Positions 51,310 to 59,202 of a stretch of DNA of 64,000 nt are shown piece by piece. The notes under the pieces are model-generated. The model was not told where the DNA came from. It ran no database searches and saw only the letters and a list, made by a program, of their open reading frames with translations. The position numbers were made by a program, and so were the translations under genes. The DNA comes from Geodermatophilaceae bacterium NBWT11 (lineage in GTDB: Bacteria > Actinomycetota > Actinomycetes > Mycobacteriales > Geodermatophilaceae): assembly GCA_014218215.1 (NCBI GenBank), contig CP043652.1, forward strand, positions 3,162,001 to 3,226,000, read 5' to 3'. Position 1 is the stretch's first letter. Every line of letters begins with the position of its first letter.

Positions 51310-51315
51310 ACGGTA
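51310..51315 (-). promoter_or_regulatory. Leaderless -10 box of the lipoprotein gene
   Basis: Minus-strand TACCGT ends 7 nt before the GTG at 51302. Confidence 0.5.
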
Positions 51316-51344
51316 GTCGGCTCCGGGTGTGGTCGAGGCCACGC

Positions 51345-51372
51345 CTGGACCGTCGGTGTCCTGCCGCATACT
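51345..51372 (+). promoter_or_regulatory. Vegetative-type promoter of the acyl-CoA dehydrogenase gene
   Basis: CTGGAC (51345-51350) and CATACT (51367-51372) with a 16-bp spacer. It gives a leader of about 36 nt. Confidence 0.4.
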
Positions 51373-51414
51373 CCCCGGTGACAGGACACCGTCGTCCCCG
51401 AGGAGTGCAGAGCG

Positions 51415-52614
51415 ATGACCCGCCTGGCGCAGACCGCCGACCTGACCGAGATCCAGACCGAGATCCTGTCCACGGTCCGGACGTTCGTGGACCGGGAGAT
51501 CATCCCGCGGGCCCAGGAGCTCGAGCACTCCGACACCTACCCGCAGGAGATCGTCGACGGGATGAAGGAGATGGGGCTCTTCGGCCTCATGATCCCGGAG
51601 GAGTACGGCGGCCTCGGCGAGAGCCTGCTGACCTACGTGCTGGTCGTGGAGGAGATCGCCCGCGGCTGGATGAGCGTCTCGGGCGTCATCAACACCCACT
51701 TCATCGTCGCCTACATGCTGATCCAGCACGGCACCCCGGAGCAGAAGGAGCGCTACCTGCCCCGGATGGCCACCGGCGAGGTGCGCGGGGCGTTCTCCAT
51801 GAGCGAGCCGGGGCTGGGCTCCGACGTCGCCGCGATCCGCACCCGGGCCAAGAAGGACGCCGAGGGCGGCTACACGATCGACGGCGAGAAGATGTGGCTG
51901 ACCAACGGCGGCAGCTCCACGCTGGTCGCCGCGCTGGTGCGCACCGACGAGGGCGGGGAGAAGGCCCACCAGAACCTGACCACGTTCCTCGTCGAGAAGC
52001 CCACCGGGTTCGGCGAGGTCAAGCCCGGGCTGAGCATCCCCGGCAAGATCGACAAGATGGGCTACAAGGGCGTGGACACCACCAGCATGGTGTTCGACGG
52101 CTACCAGGCCAGCGCCGACGACATCCTGGGCGGGGTGCCCGGCAAGGGCTTCGCGCACATGATGGACGGCGTCGAGGTCGGCCGGGTCAACGTCGCGGCC
52201 CGGGCCTGCGGCATCTCCATCCGCGCCTTCGAGCTGGCCGTCGAGTACGCCCAGCAGCGCGAGACCTTCGGCAAGAAGATCGCCCAGCACCAGGCGATCG
52301 CCTTCCAGCTGGCCGAGATGGCCACCAAGGTCGAGGCCAGCCACCTGATGATGGTCAACGCGGCCAAGCTCAAGGACAGCGGCAAGCGCAACGACGTCGA
52401 GGCCGGCATGGCCAAGCTGCTGGCGAGTGAGTACTGCGCCGAGGTGACCACCCAGTCCTTCAGGATCCACGGCGGCTACGGGTACTCCAAGGAGTACGAG
52501 ATCGAGCGGCTCATGCGCGAGGCGCCCTTCCTGCTCATCGGCGAGGGCACCAGCGAGATCCAGAAGACGATCATCAGCCGGGGTCTGCTCAAGACCTACG
52601 CCAGCAAGCGCTGA
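51415..52614 (+). CDS. Acyl-CoA dehydrogenase
   Basis: A 399-residue FAD flavoprotein that oxidises an acyl-CoA to the 2-enoyl-CoA and passes electrons to ETF. MSEPGLGSDVAAIRTRAKKD is the first acyl-CoA dehydrogenase signature. The C-terminal signature (QSFRIHGGYGYSKEYEIERLMREA) precedes IGEGTSEIQ, where the Glu of GEGTSEIQ is the usual catalytic base. Chain-length preference cannot be read. It lies 1.3 kb from the malyl-CoA lyase-like gene on the same strand. Confidence 0.93.
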   Translation: MTRLAQTADLTEIQTEILSTVRTFVDREIIPRAQELEHSDTYPQEIVDGMKEMGLFGLMIPEEYGGLGESLLTYVLVVEEIARGWMSVSGVINTHFIVAYMLIQHGTPEQKERYLPRMATGEVRGAFSMSEPGLGSDVAAIRTRAKKDAEGGYTIDGEKMWLTNGGSSTLVAALVRTDEGGEKAHQNLTTFLVEKPTGFGEVKPGLSIPGKIDKMGYKGVDTTSMVFDGYQASADDILGGVPGKGFAHMMDGVEVGRVNVAARACGISIRAFELAVEYAQQRETFGKKIAQHQAIAFQLAEMATKVEASHLMMVNAAKLKDSGKRNDVEAGMAKLLASEYCAEVTTQSFRIHGGYGYSKEYEIERLMREAPFLLIGEGTSEIQKTIISRGLLKTYASKR

Positions 52615-52634
52615 GTCCCCCGGGCGGTGACCTG

Positions 52635-53195
52635 ATGGCGCGACGCGGGTGGGTCTCGGTCACCGACCCGGCCGGGGACCGCTGGCGGCTGGCGGTCTTC
52701 GACGACGGCTGGGTCGAGCTGCCCGGGTTCGGTCCCGCCCCCTCCGACGGACACATCGTGCAGCGCACCCTGCTCCTGCTGCTGGGCTCCCTGGGCGTCC
52801 TGGTGCTGCTGTCCCAGCTCGCCGGGCGGCTGGACTCCGACAGCAGCGAGACGTCGCTGGTGCTGTCGGCGGCAGCGCTGGCCGCGGTGCTGGTGTCGGT
52901 GCTGCTCTTCGCCCGGCTCCGGGCCCGGGACCGGTCCGCGCGCGCCCCGCACCACCGGGTCACCCGTCGGCGCGTGCCGGTGCTGCGGCCGGTCGGCAGC
53001 TCCGCCGAGTACGTCGCCCGGGTGTCCCCGGGGGTGCGGGTGGGCGCCGACGACGTCCGGGCCGTGGACTGCCGGACGCCGGCCACCCCCGCCGACCCGG
53101 TGGTGGTGTCGGTGCTGCTGCAGGACGGCTCGGTGCGCACGTACCGCACGCCCGACCGGGGCGCCGTCGAGCTGTTCGCGCCCTGGACCCGGTGA
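52635..53195 (+). CDS. Two-helix membrane protein, paralogue A
   Basis: A 186-residue protein of unknown family. It starts ARRGWVSVTDPAGDRWRLAVFDDGWVELPGF, has two membrane helices (about 45-62 and 76-96), then a basic region and a beta-rich C-terminal part ending TYRTPDRGAVELFAPWT. It shares its start, end and layout with the gene at 56647-57240, so the two are paralogues. ATG at 52635, 20 bp after the dehydrogenase stop. No function can be proposed. Confidence 0.72.
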   Translation: MARRGWVSVTDPAGDRWRLAVFDDGWVELPGFGPAPSDGHIVQRTLLLLLGSLGVLVLLSQLAGRLDSDSSETSLVLSAAALAAVLVSVLLFARLRARDRSARAPHHRVTRRRVPVLRPVGSSAEYVARVSPGVRVGADDVRAVDCRTPATPADPVVVSVLLQDGSVRTYRTPDRGAVELFAPWTR

Positions 53196-53205
53196 TCCGC
53201 TCGGC

Positions 53206-54021
53206 TCAGGCGACGATGGTCACCGGGGTGCCCAGCGGCAGCCCGATCTCGTCGACGAGCTGGGTGACGACCTCGTTGGTCACCCGGATGCAGCCGTCGC
53301 TGACGTCGGTGCCGACGGTCTCGGGGGCGTTGGTGCCGTGGATGCCGATGACGCCCTCGCCGCCGGAGTAGCTGGTGAAGACGTCGGAGAAGCCGGACAG
53401 CCCGTAGGCGTAGGGCCCGTACCCGCCGGCCGGGTTCGGGGGCTGGAGGAGCTCCTTCAGGTAGTACGTGCCGCCGGGGGTGGGGGCGTCACCGGTGCCC
53501 ACGCCGATCGGGGTGTCCAGCAGGGTGAGCTCGCCGCGGTAGACCAGCATCCGGTGGTCGGACAGGCGGACCTCGATGCTGAAGTCGTGCTCGCTGAGCG
53601 AGGCGTCCTGGGCGCGGATCCAGCCGGTGGACCCGTTCGGGCGCACCGGGAGCTGCACCTGAAGCCAGTCGTCCTGCTGCTCGGTGACCACGAAGGTGAG
53701 CTGGCCGGACAGCTCGTCGGCCGCGTCCAGCGTGCGGCTGGGGTCGGCATCGGCGTCGGGTGCGTCGTACACGTCGACCTGGTCGGTGGTCGCCGAGGCG
53801 ACGGTGGTCGGGAAGACCGGACCGGCGAGAGCCTCCGTCGTCGGGGCCGCCTCCGGCGAGCTCGACGACGGGCTGGTGGTGGCCGGTGCCTCCGCGGTCG
53901 TCCTGTCCCCTCCGCCGGGCAGGACGACTGCGAGGACCACGGCCAGCACGAGGACGAGCACCACGCCCAGGGCCGCCAGCCGGCGACGGGGGGTGCCCAG
54001 CAGGGACTGGAGTCGGTTCAC
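53206..54021 (-). CDS. L,D-transpeptidase (YkuD domain), membrane-anchored
   Basis: A 271-residue envelope enzyme that makes 3-3 or protein cross-links in peptidoglycan. An N-terminal membrane helix (about 14-33) is followed by a Ser/Thr-rich linker, an SH3-like part (about 70-130), then the YkuD domain with the catalytic motif HGTNAPETVGTDVSDGCIRV (His and Cys). GTG at 54021 is preferred because TATCGT lies 7 nt upstream; an upstream in-frame GTG at 54054 is the alternative. Divergent from the large beta-helix protein. Confidence 0.9.
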   Translation of the reverse strand: MNRLQSLLGTPRRRLAALGVVLVLVLAVVLAVVLPGGGDRTTAEAPATTSPSSSSPEAAPTTEALAGPVFPTTVASATTDQVDVYDAPDADADPSRTLDAADELSGQLTFVVTEQQDDWLQVQLPVRPNGSTGWIRAQDASLSEHDFSIEVRLSDHRMLVYRGELTLLDTPIGVGTGDAPTPGGTYYLKELLQPPNPAGGYGPYAYGLSGFSDVFTSYSGGEGVIGIHGTNAPETVGTDVSDGCIRVTNEVVTQLVDEIGLPLGTPVTIVA

Positions 54022-54028
54022 CGGGGTG

Positions 54029-54034
54029 ACGATA
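54029..54034 (-). promoter_or_regulatory. Leaderless -10 box of the L,D-transpeptidase gene
   Basis: Minus-strand TATCGT ends 7 nt before the GTG at 54021. Confidence 0.5.
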
Positions 54035-54048
54035 GGGGTGGGGCGGGT

Positions 54049-54087
54049 GTTCACCCGGCAGCGCGGAAACTCCGGTGTCGGGTGAAC
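54049..54087. promoter_or_regulatory. 9-bp inverted repeat in the divergent intergenic region
   Basis: GTTCACCCG (54049-54057) and CGGGTGAAC (54079-54087) are exact reverse complements with centres 30 bp apart, about three helical turns. They lie between the divergent L,D-transpeptidase and beta-helix genes and could be a regulator site. A chance occurrence is possible. Confidence 0.3.
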
Positions 54088-54176
54088 GCAGTACCGATTC
54101 CCTGCGTAAGTGCCGATAGGTTCCTGCGAGCACGCTGTGAACGCCATCGCCCCGATGCAGAGACGAGACGAGCTCC

Positions 54177-56573
54177 ATGCGCCGTACCACCCCTGTCCTG
54201 AGCACCGCCGCAGTCGTCTGCGGCCTGCTCCTCATCGCGCCCCTGCCGGCCAACGCCGCCGAGACCACCGCGAACACCCTGGCCGAACTGCGGACGCAGA
54301 TCGCGACCGCCAACACGAACGACCCGGCCGAGGTGGACGTCATCGACCTCGTCGACGCGACCTACGTCCTGGACGGGGCAGCCGGGAACGCCGACGTCGC
54401 ATCCGGTGACCTCGACATCACCGGCGACCTGACCGTGAACGGCAACGGCGCCCTCCTGGACGCGGCCACGATCGACCGGTTCTTCGACGTCGCCAGCGGG
54501 ACGCTGACCCTCGTCGACGTCACGATCGTCAACGGCGTCGCCCCCGGCACCGAGAACGGTGGAGCGGTGCGGGTCGCTGCCGGAGCGTCGCTCGTCGTCA
54601 GCGGTGGGGCGATGAACGACAGCACCGCGGTGAACCCGGACGCGCCGGCCGCCACGGCCGGCAGCGGTGGCGCGATCGCCACCGCCGGTGCCACGACGGT
54701 CACCGGTGCCTCCTTCGAGGGCAACCGCGTCTCGCGCGCCGGTGGCGCCATCGAGGTCCTCGCCGGCGGCTCGGCCACGGTGTCGGACTCGGACTTCACC
54801 GACAACGCGACGGCTGCCGCGCCGGGCAACGGTGGCGCGCTGCACATCACGGGTGCCGCGGCCGCGACCGTCACCGGTGGCACGTTCAGCGCCAACGCCG
54901 CTGCCGAGGGCGGTGCGTTGTGGAACTCCGCGGGGGGCACGCTCACCGTCACCGACGCGACGATCCAGGGCAACACCGCCAACGGTGCAGCCGCCGACCA
55001 GGGTGGCGGTGGCGTCTTCACCGAGGGCGGTGCCGTCACGATCACCGGCGGCATCATCGAGGGCAACGACGCCACCGGGACCCTGGGGTCCGGCGGTGGC
55101 ATCCAGAACGTCAACGGCACCGTGACCGTCACCGGCACGGAGATCACCGAGAACACCGCGGTCCGCGCCGGCGGTGGCGTCGAGGCCGGTCCGCTGCTCG
55201 CCCCGGGCACCGCAGCGGCCACGACCACGACGCTGACCGACGTGCTGCTCGGCGGCAACACCGTCTCCGGCCCGCCCGGCAACGGCGGTGGCCTGCACAT
55301 CACCGGCGCCGGCACCGTCGACGTCGTCGACTCGACGGTCGTGGACAACACCGCGGTCGAGGGCGGTGGCCTCTGGAACTCGGCCGCCGGCGTCCTGACC
55401 GTCTCCGGCACCACGATCTCGAACAACACGGCGACCGGTGCCGCGGCCGACCAGGGTGGCGGTGGCGTCTTCACCGAGGGCGGCGACGTCCTGATCGACA
55501 CCAGCGACATCAGCGGCAACGACGCGACCGGCGCGCTCGGTTCCGGCGGCGGCATCCTGAACCTCAACGCCGCGGCGGCCGAGGACGGCAGCACCGTGGG
55601 CGTCGTCGTCATCGACTCCGCCATCAACGGCAACACCGCGGTGCGCGCCGGCGGTGGCATCGAGGCCGGTCCGCTCGTCGGGGCGGTCGAGCCGACCAGC
55701 ACGGTCCTCACCGGGGTCGCGCTGACCGGGAACACCGCCACCGGCGTCGGGGCTCCCGGCAACGGCGGTGGGTTCCACCTGACCGGTGAGGGCACCGTCC
55801 TCGTCGACACCACCCTGGTGGCCGACAACACCGCCGTCGAGGGCGGTGGGCTCTGGAACTCCGGGGCGGGCTCCATGGCCGTCACCGACTCGACCATCGC
55901 GAGCAACACCGCGACCGGTACCGACGGTGGTGGCGGTCTCTACCAGGACGGCGCCGGCACCATCACCCCGGAGAGCGGCCTGGTCGCGATCAACGTGACC
56001 ATCACCGACAACACCGCGGACGCAGGGGCCGGTGGCGCCGTGCTCAACGCCGGCACGGCGGTCGTGGGCCTGCTGCACGCCACGGTGACGGGCAACGGGT
56101 CGGGCATCGCGGGTGCGGTCGAGATCGGCAACACGGTCCTGACCGACAACGGCGGCGCCGACGCGGACGCCGGCGTCACGTCGGTGGGCGGCAACGTCCT
56201 CGACGACGCGCTCCCGTTCTCCACGAACACCCTGCCCGGGGCCACCGACACCACGGGTGTCTCCGACCCCCAGCTCGGTGAGCTCGCCGACAACGGCGGC
56301 CCGACCCCGACCCTGCTGCCGGCCACCGGCAGCCCGGTCATCGACGCCGGGCTCCCCGTGCTCGGCGACGACATGGAGGAGATGGGCGGCACGCTCATCG
56401 ACACCGACCAGCGCGGCGTGACCCGTCCCCTGGACGGCAACGGCGACGGTCGGGCCGACGTCGACGCCGGTTCGGTCGAGGCGCCGGCGATCGCCGTCAC
56501 TCCGGCTCCCGGTGGCGGCGGCGTCACCCCGCCGGCCCGCCCGGTGCCGGCGCAGCCGAACTACACCGGCTGA
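54177..56573 (+). CDS. Secreted right-handed beta-helix repeat protein (choice-of-anchor Q type)
   Basis: A 798-residue exported protein. The signal peptide (about 1-27, ending ANA-AE) is followed by strands rich in Gly, Asn, Thr and Val typical of parallel beta-helix proteins, with many GNTA/NNTA/DNTAVEGGGLWNS turns. A unit of about 150-160 residues recurs, starting at GNGGALHITG, GNGGGLHITG and GNGGGFHLTG. The C-terminal part (ADNGGPTPTLLPATGSPVIDAG through DQRGVTRPLDGNGDGRADVDAGSVE) is a choice-of-anchor Q-like end, followed by a Pro/Gly tail. No LPXTG motif or C-terminal membrane helix. Likely a surface or extracellular protein; role unknown. Confidence 0.85.
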   Translation: MRRTTPVLSTAAVVCGLLLIAPLPANAAETTANTLAELRTQIATANTNDPAEVDVIDLVDATYVLDGAAGNADVASGDLDITGDLTVNGNGALLDAATIDRFFDVASGTLTLVDVTIVNGVAPGTENGGAVRVAAGASLVVSGGAMNDSTAVNPDAPAATAGSGGAIATAGATTVTGASFEGNRVSRAGGAIEVLAGGSATVSDSDFTDNATAAAPGNGGALHITGAAAATVTGGTFSANAAAEGGALWNSAGGTLTVTDATIQGNTANGAAADQGGGGVFTEGGAVTITGGIIEGNDATGTLGSGGGIQNVNGTVTVTGTEITENTAVRAGGGVEAGPLLAPGTAAATTTTLTDVLLGGNTVSGPPGNGGGLHITGAGTVDVVDSTVVDNTAVEGGGLWNSAAGVLTVSGTTISNNTATGAAADQGGGGVFTEGGDVLIDTSDISGNDATGALGSGGGILNLNAAAAEDGSTVGVVVIDSAINGNTAVRAGGGIEAGPLVGAVEPTSTVLTGVALTGNTATGVGAPGNGGGFHLTGEGTVLVDTTLVADNTAVEGGGLWNSGAGSMAVTDSTIASNTATGTDGGGGLYQDGAGTITPESGLVAINVTITDNTADAGAGGAVLNAGTAVVGLLHATVTGNGSGIAGAVEIGNTVLTDNGGADADAGVTSVGGNVLDDALPFSTNTLPGATDTTGVSDPQLGELADNGGPTPTLLPATGSPVIDAGLPVLGDDMEEMGGTLIDTDQRGVTRPLDGNGDGRADVDAGSVEAPAIAVTPAPGGGGVTPPARPVPAQPNYTG
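54825..56000 (+). repeat. Long internal repeats in the beta-helix gene
   Basis: The codons for GNGGxxHxTG recur at 54825, 55278 and 55758 (spacings 453 and 480 bp). They are followed each time by similar sequence encoding EGGxLWNS and, in the first two units, QGGGGVFTEGG and VRAGGGxEAGPL. The third unit is incomplete. Confidence 0.8.
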
Positions 56574-56586
56574 CCGACCCACCCAC

Positions 56587-56622
56587 CAGTGGCGCCGTGA
56601 CCCTCGGGTCACGGCGCCACTG
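56587..56622 (+). terminator. 17-bp perfect hairpin after the beta-helix gene
   Basis: Arms 56587-56603 and 56606-56622 are exact reverse complements; with the terminal CCC/GGG open the loop is larger. It starts 14 bp after the stop and should terminate this transcript ahead of the next gene. Confidence 0.75.
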
Positions 56623-56646
56623 CCGTCTCCGGGGCACGATGCTGCG

Positions 56647-57240
56647 GTGGGCAGACGGGGCTGGGTCGCAGCCGAGGACGCAGCGGGGGACTGGTGGCGG
56701 CTGTCGGTGTTCGACGACGGCTGGGTGGAGCTGCCGGGCTTCGCCCGCGGGCTCTCCGACACCCGGTCCCAGCTCCGGCAGCTGCTGTTCCTCCTCGCCG
56801 CCTTCACCGGCCTGTTCGTGCTGGGCGGGCTGCTGGAGGACACCGCCCCCGCCCTCGCCACGGGGCTGCGGGTCGCCGCGCTGGTGGTGCTGGTGGGATC
56901 CACCGTCCAGATCGCCCGGTTCCGGGCCCGGGACCGCCGCCAACTGCACGGGGACCTGGACCAGGCGGCCGCCGCCCGCGGGGCCGGACGGCAGGTGCGG
57001 GCTCGAGCGGGCGCGCGGCTGTGGCGGGTGGCCGGCTCCTCGCAGGAGATGGCCGACGCGCTCGAGGGCGTCCGCCGGGTGGGCAGCGAGCAGGTCAGCA
57101 CCGTCGAGGTCACCGCTCCCGACCGGCCCAGCGAGTCGGACCCGGTGGTCGTCGTCGTCCGGCTGCACGACGGGGAGCAGCTCACCTACCGGACCCCCGA
57201 CCGGGTGGCCGCGGACCTCTTCGCCCCCTGGACCCCCTGA
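56647..57240 (+). CDS. Two-helix membrane protein, paralogue B
   Basis: A 197-residue paralogue of the gene at 52635. It starts GRRGWVAAEDAAGDWWRLSVFDDGWVELPGF and ends TYRTPDRVAADLFAPWT. Between lie two membrane helices (about 48-64 and 72-92), an RFRARDR motif and a beta-rich tail. GTG at 56647 is preferred because it matches the paralogue's N-terminus. It follows the beta-helix terminator and its stop is 3 bp from that of the convergent transferase. Confidence 0.72.
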   Translation: MGRRGWVAAEDAAGDWWRLSVFDDGWVELPGFARGLSDTRSQLRQLLFLLAAFTGLFVLGGLLEDTAPALATGLRVAALVVLVGSTVQIARFRARDRRQLHGDLDQAAAARGAGRQVRARAGARLWRVAGSSQEMADALEGVRRVGSEQVSTVEVTAPDRPSESDPVVVVVRLHDGEQLTYRTPDRVAADLFAPWTP

Positions 57241-57243
57241 GCC

Positions 57244-59202
57244 TCAGCTGGTCGGCGGCCGGCTCAGGTCGTAGAGGGTCACCCCGTCGACGACGGTGGA
57301 CGCGTAGTGCGCCTCCACCCAGGTCTGCACGTGGTGCGCCTCGTCCGAACCGCTGGAGCTGGCCATCCCCACCCCGCCGGCGATGAACCAGTGCACCTCC
57401 CCGTCGGCCACGTCCTGCTGGAACTCGGTCAGCGTCGGCGCCGGGTCGCTGCCGTTGAAGCCGCCGAGGGCCATCACCGGGTGCCCGCTGGCCAGCTGGA
57501 ACCCGGCCGCGCTGTTGGAGCCGATCGTGGCGGCGACCCAGGTGTAGGACGAGGCGTTGCGGCGGAGCAGCTCTGTGACCGCCGCGCTGGGGGTGCCGGC
57601 GTCGAGCAGGTTGCCGATGCCCGAGCCCGCGCGCGGCACGCTGGACGTGGTGACCGGGTGTCCCGCCGTCCCCCCGCTGGTGTGCGGGACCCGCGGGACG
57701 AACGCGACGTGCCCGCCGTGCAGGAAGCCGCCGGACGCGGTCGGACCGGCGCTCGGGATGGCGCCGGTGTGCGGGGTGACCGCGGTCTGTGCGGCGTAGG
57801 CGGCCGGGCCGCCCAGCCCGGCCAGCAGCGCGGTCGCGACGACGCCGACCAGCAGGGACCGGCGGCGCAGGTGCGCGAGGAGCAGCCCCAGCCCCGCGAC
57901 CACTCCGGCGACCAGCACCACCCAGCGCAACCAGGGCAGGAAGAGCGGTGTGCGGGACAGCAGCACCCACGACCAGGCGGCGGTCGTCACGGTGGTCACG
58001 GCCAGCACCACCCGCGGCCCCAGCGCGCTGCGCCGCTCCCACAGCAGACCGCCGCCGATGCCGACGAGCACCGCGACGGCCGGGGCCAGCGCGACGGTGT
58101 AGTAGGCGTGGAAGATGCCGGCCATCAGGCTGAACACCGCGCCGGTGACCAGCAGCCAGCCGCCCCAGGTCAGCAGCGCGGCCCGGGTGCGGTCGGTGCG
58201 CGGCGCCCGGCCGACGGCGACCAGCCCGCCGACCACCAGCAGCAGCGCGGCGGGGAGCAGCCAGGCGACCTGCCCGCCGATGTCGACGCCGAACAGCCGC
58301 CCGACGCCGGTGGAGCCCCACCCTGCGGCGCCGCCGACGCTGCCGGTCTCGTCGCCGGTCAGCCGGCCCAGGCCGTTGTAGCCCCAGACCAGCTCCCACA
58401 CCGAGTTGGTCTGCGACCCGCCGATGTAGGGCCGCCAGTCGGTGGGCACGAGTTCGACCACCGCGACCCACCAGCCGGCCGCGGCCACCAGGGCGACCCC
58501 GGCGAGCAGGAGGTGGCCGATGCGGGCACGCAGCGTGGTGCGGGCAGCGACGAGGTAGACCAGCGCGAACCCGGGGACCACGAGCAGTGCCTGCAGCATC
58601 TTGGCCAGGAACGCGAACCCGATCAGCACCCCGACCGCGACCAGCCAGCGCCGGCTCGCCGTCTCGGTGGCCCGCACCAGCGCGTACCCGGCGGTCGTCA
58701 GCAGCAGGACCAGCAGCGCGTCCGGGTTGTCGAACCGGAACATCAGCGCGGCGACCGGCGTGGTCGCCAGGACCGCACCAGCCAGAAGCCCGGCCCCGGG
58801 CCCCACCACGCGGCGCACGGCGAGGTACACCACCCCGACCGTCGCCACGCCCATCAACGCCTGGGGCACCAGCACCGACCACGAGCTCAGCCCGAACAGC
58901 CGGACCGACGCCCCCATCACCCACAGCGATGCCGGCGGCTTGTCCACGGTGATCGCGTTGGCGGCGTCGGAGGAGCCGTAGAAGAAGGCCTCCCAGCTCT
59001 GCGACCCGGCCTGGGCGGCGGCGGCGTAGAACGCGTTGGCCCAGCCGGAGGCGCTGAGGTCCCACAGGTACAGCAGTCCGGTCGCCGACAGCAGCGCGAC
59101 CAGCGAGGGGCGCACCCACCGGGGGTCGGCCGCGGCCGCCTCCGGCTGCTGCGGGGAGGCGGCCGGGTCGAGGGCGACCGGCGGGTCCAGGACGGCACTC
59201 AC
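57244..59202 (-). CDS. GT39-family membrane glycosyltransferase (YkcB/ArnT-like)
   Basis: A 652-residue GT-C transferase with about eleven helices and an extracytoplasmic C-terminal domain (about 505-652). ITVDKPPASLWVMGASVRLFGLSSWSVLVPQAL is the conserved first-loop region of YkcB-type enzymes, and RFDNPDALLVLLL the second. Such enzymes transfer sugars from polyprenyl phosphate to envelope acceptors. It is coupled (GTGA) to a GT2-GtrA protein that would make the lipid-linked donor. Acceptor unknown. Confidence 0.88.
   Translation of the reverse strand: MSAVLDPPVALDPAASPQQPEAAAADPRWVRPSLVALLSATGLLYLWDLSASGWANAFYAAAAQAGSQSWEAFFYGSSDAANAITVDKPPASLWVMGASVRLFGLSSWSVLVPQALMGVATVGVVYLAVRRVVGPGAGLLAGAVLATTPVAALMFRFDNPDALLVLLLTTAGYALVRATETASRRWLVAVGVLIGFAFLAKMLQALLVVPGFALVYLVAARTTLRARIGHLLLAGVALVAAAGWWVAVVELVPTDWRPYIGGSQTNSVWELVWGYNGLGRLTGDETGSVGGAAGWGSTGVGRLFGVDIGGQVAWLLPAALLLVVGGLVAVGRAPRTDRTRAALLTWGGWLLVTGAVFSLMAGIFHAYYTVALAPAVAVLVGIGGGLLWERRSALGPRVVLAVTTVTTAAWSWVLLSRTPLFLPWLRWVVLVAGVVAGLGLLLAHLRRRSLLVGVVATALLAGLGGPAAYAAQTAVTPHTGAIPSAGPTASGGFLHGGHVAFVPRVPHTSGGTAGHPVTTSSVPRAGSGIGNLLDAGTPSAAVTELLRRNASSYTWVAATIGSNSAAGFQLASGHPVMALGGFNGSDPAPTLTEFQQDVADGEVHWFIAGGVGMASSSGSDEAHHVQTWVEAHYASTVVDGVTLYDLSRPPTS

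Noticed and set aside
54051-57185. 1044-codon minus-strand frame opposite the beta-helix gene
   Set aside because: It mirrors the internal repeats of the plus-strand gene, which has a signal peptide and a known C-terminal domain. The antisense product has only Gly/Asp/Val repeats.
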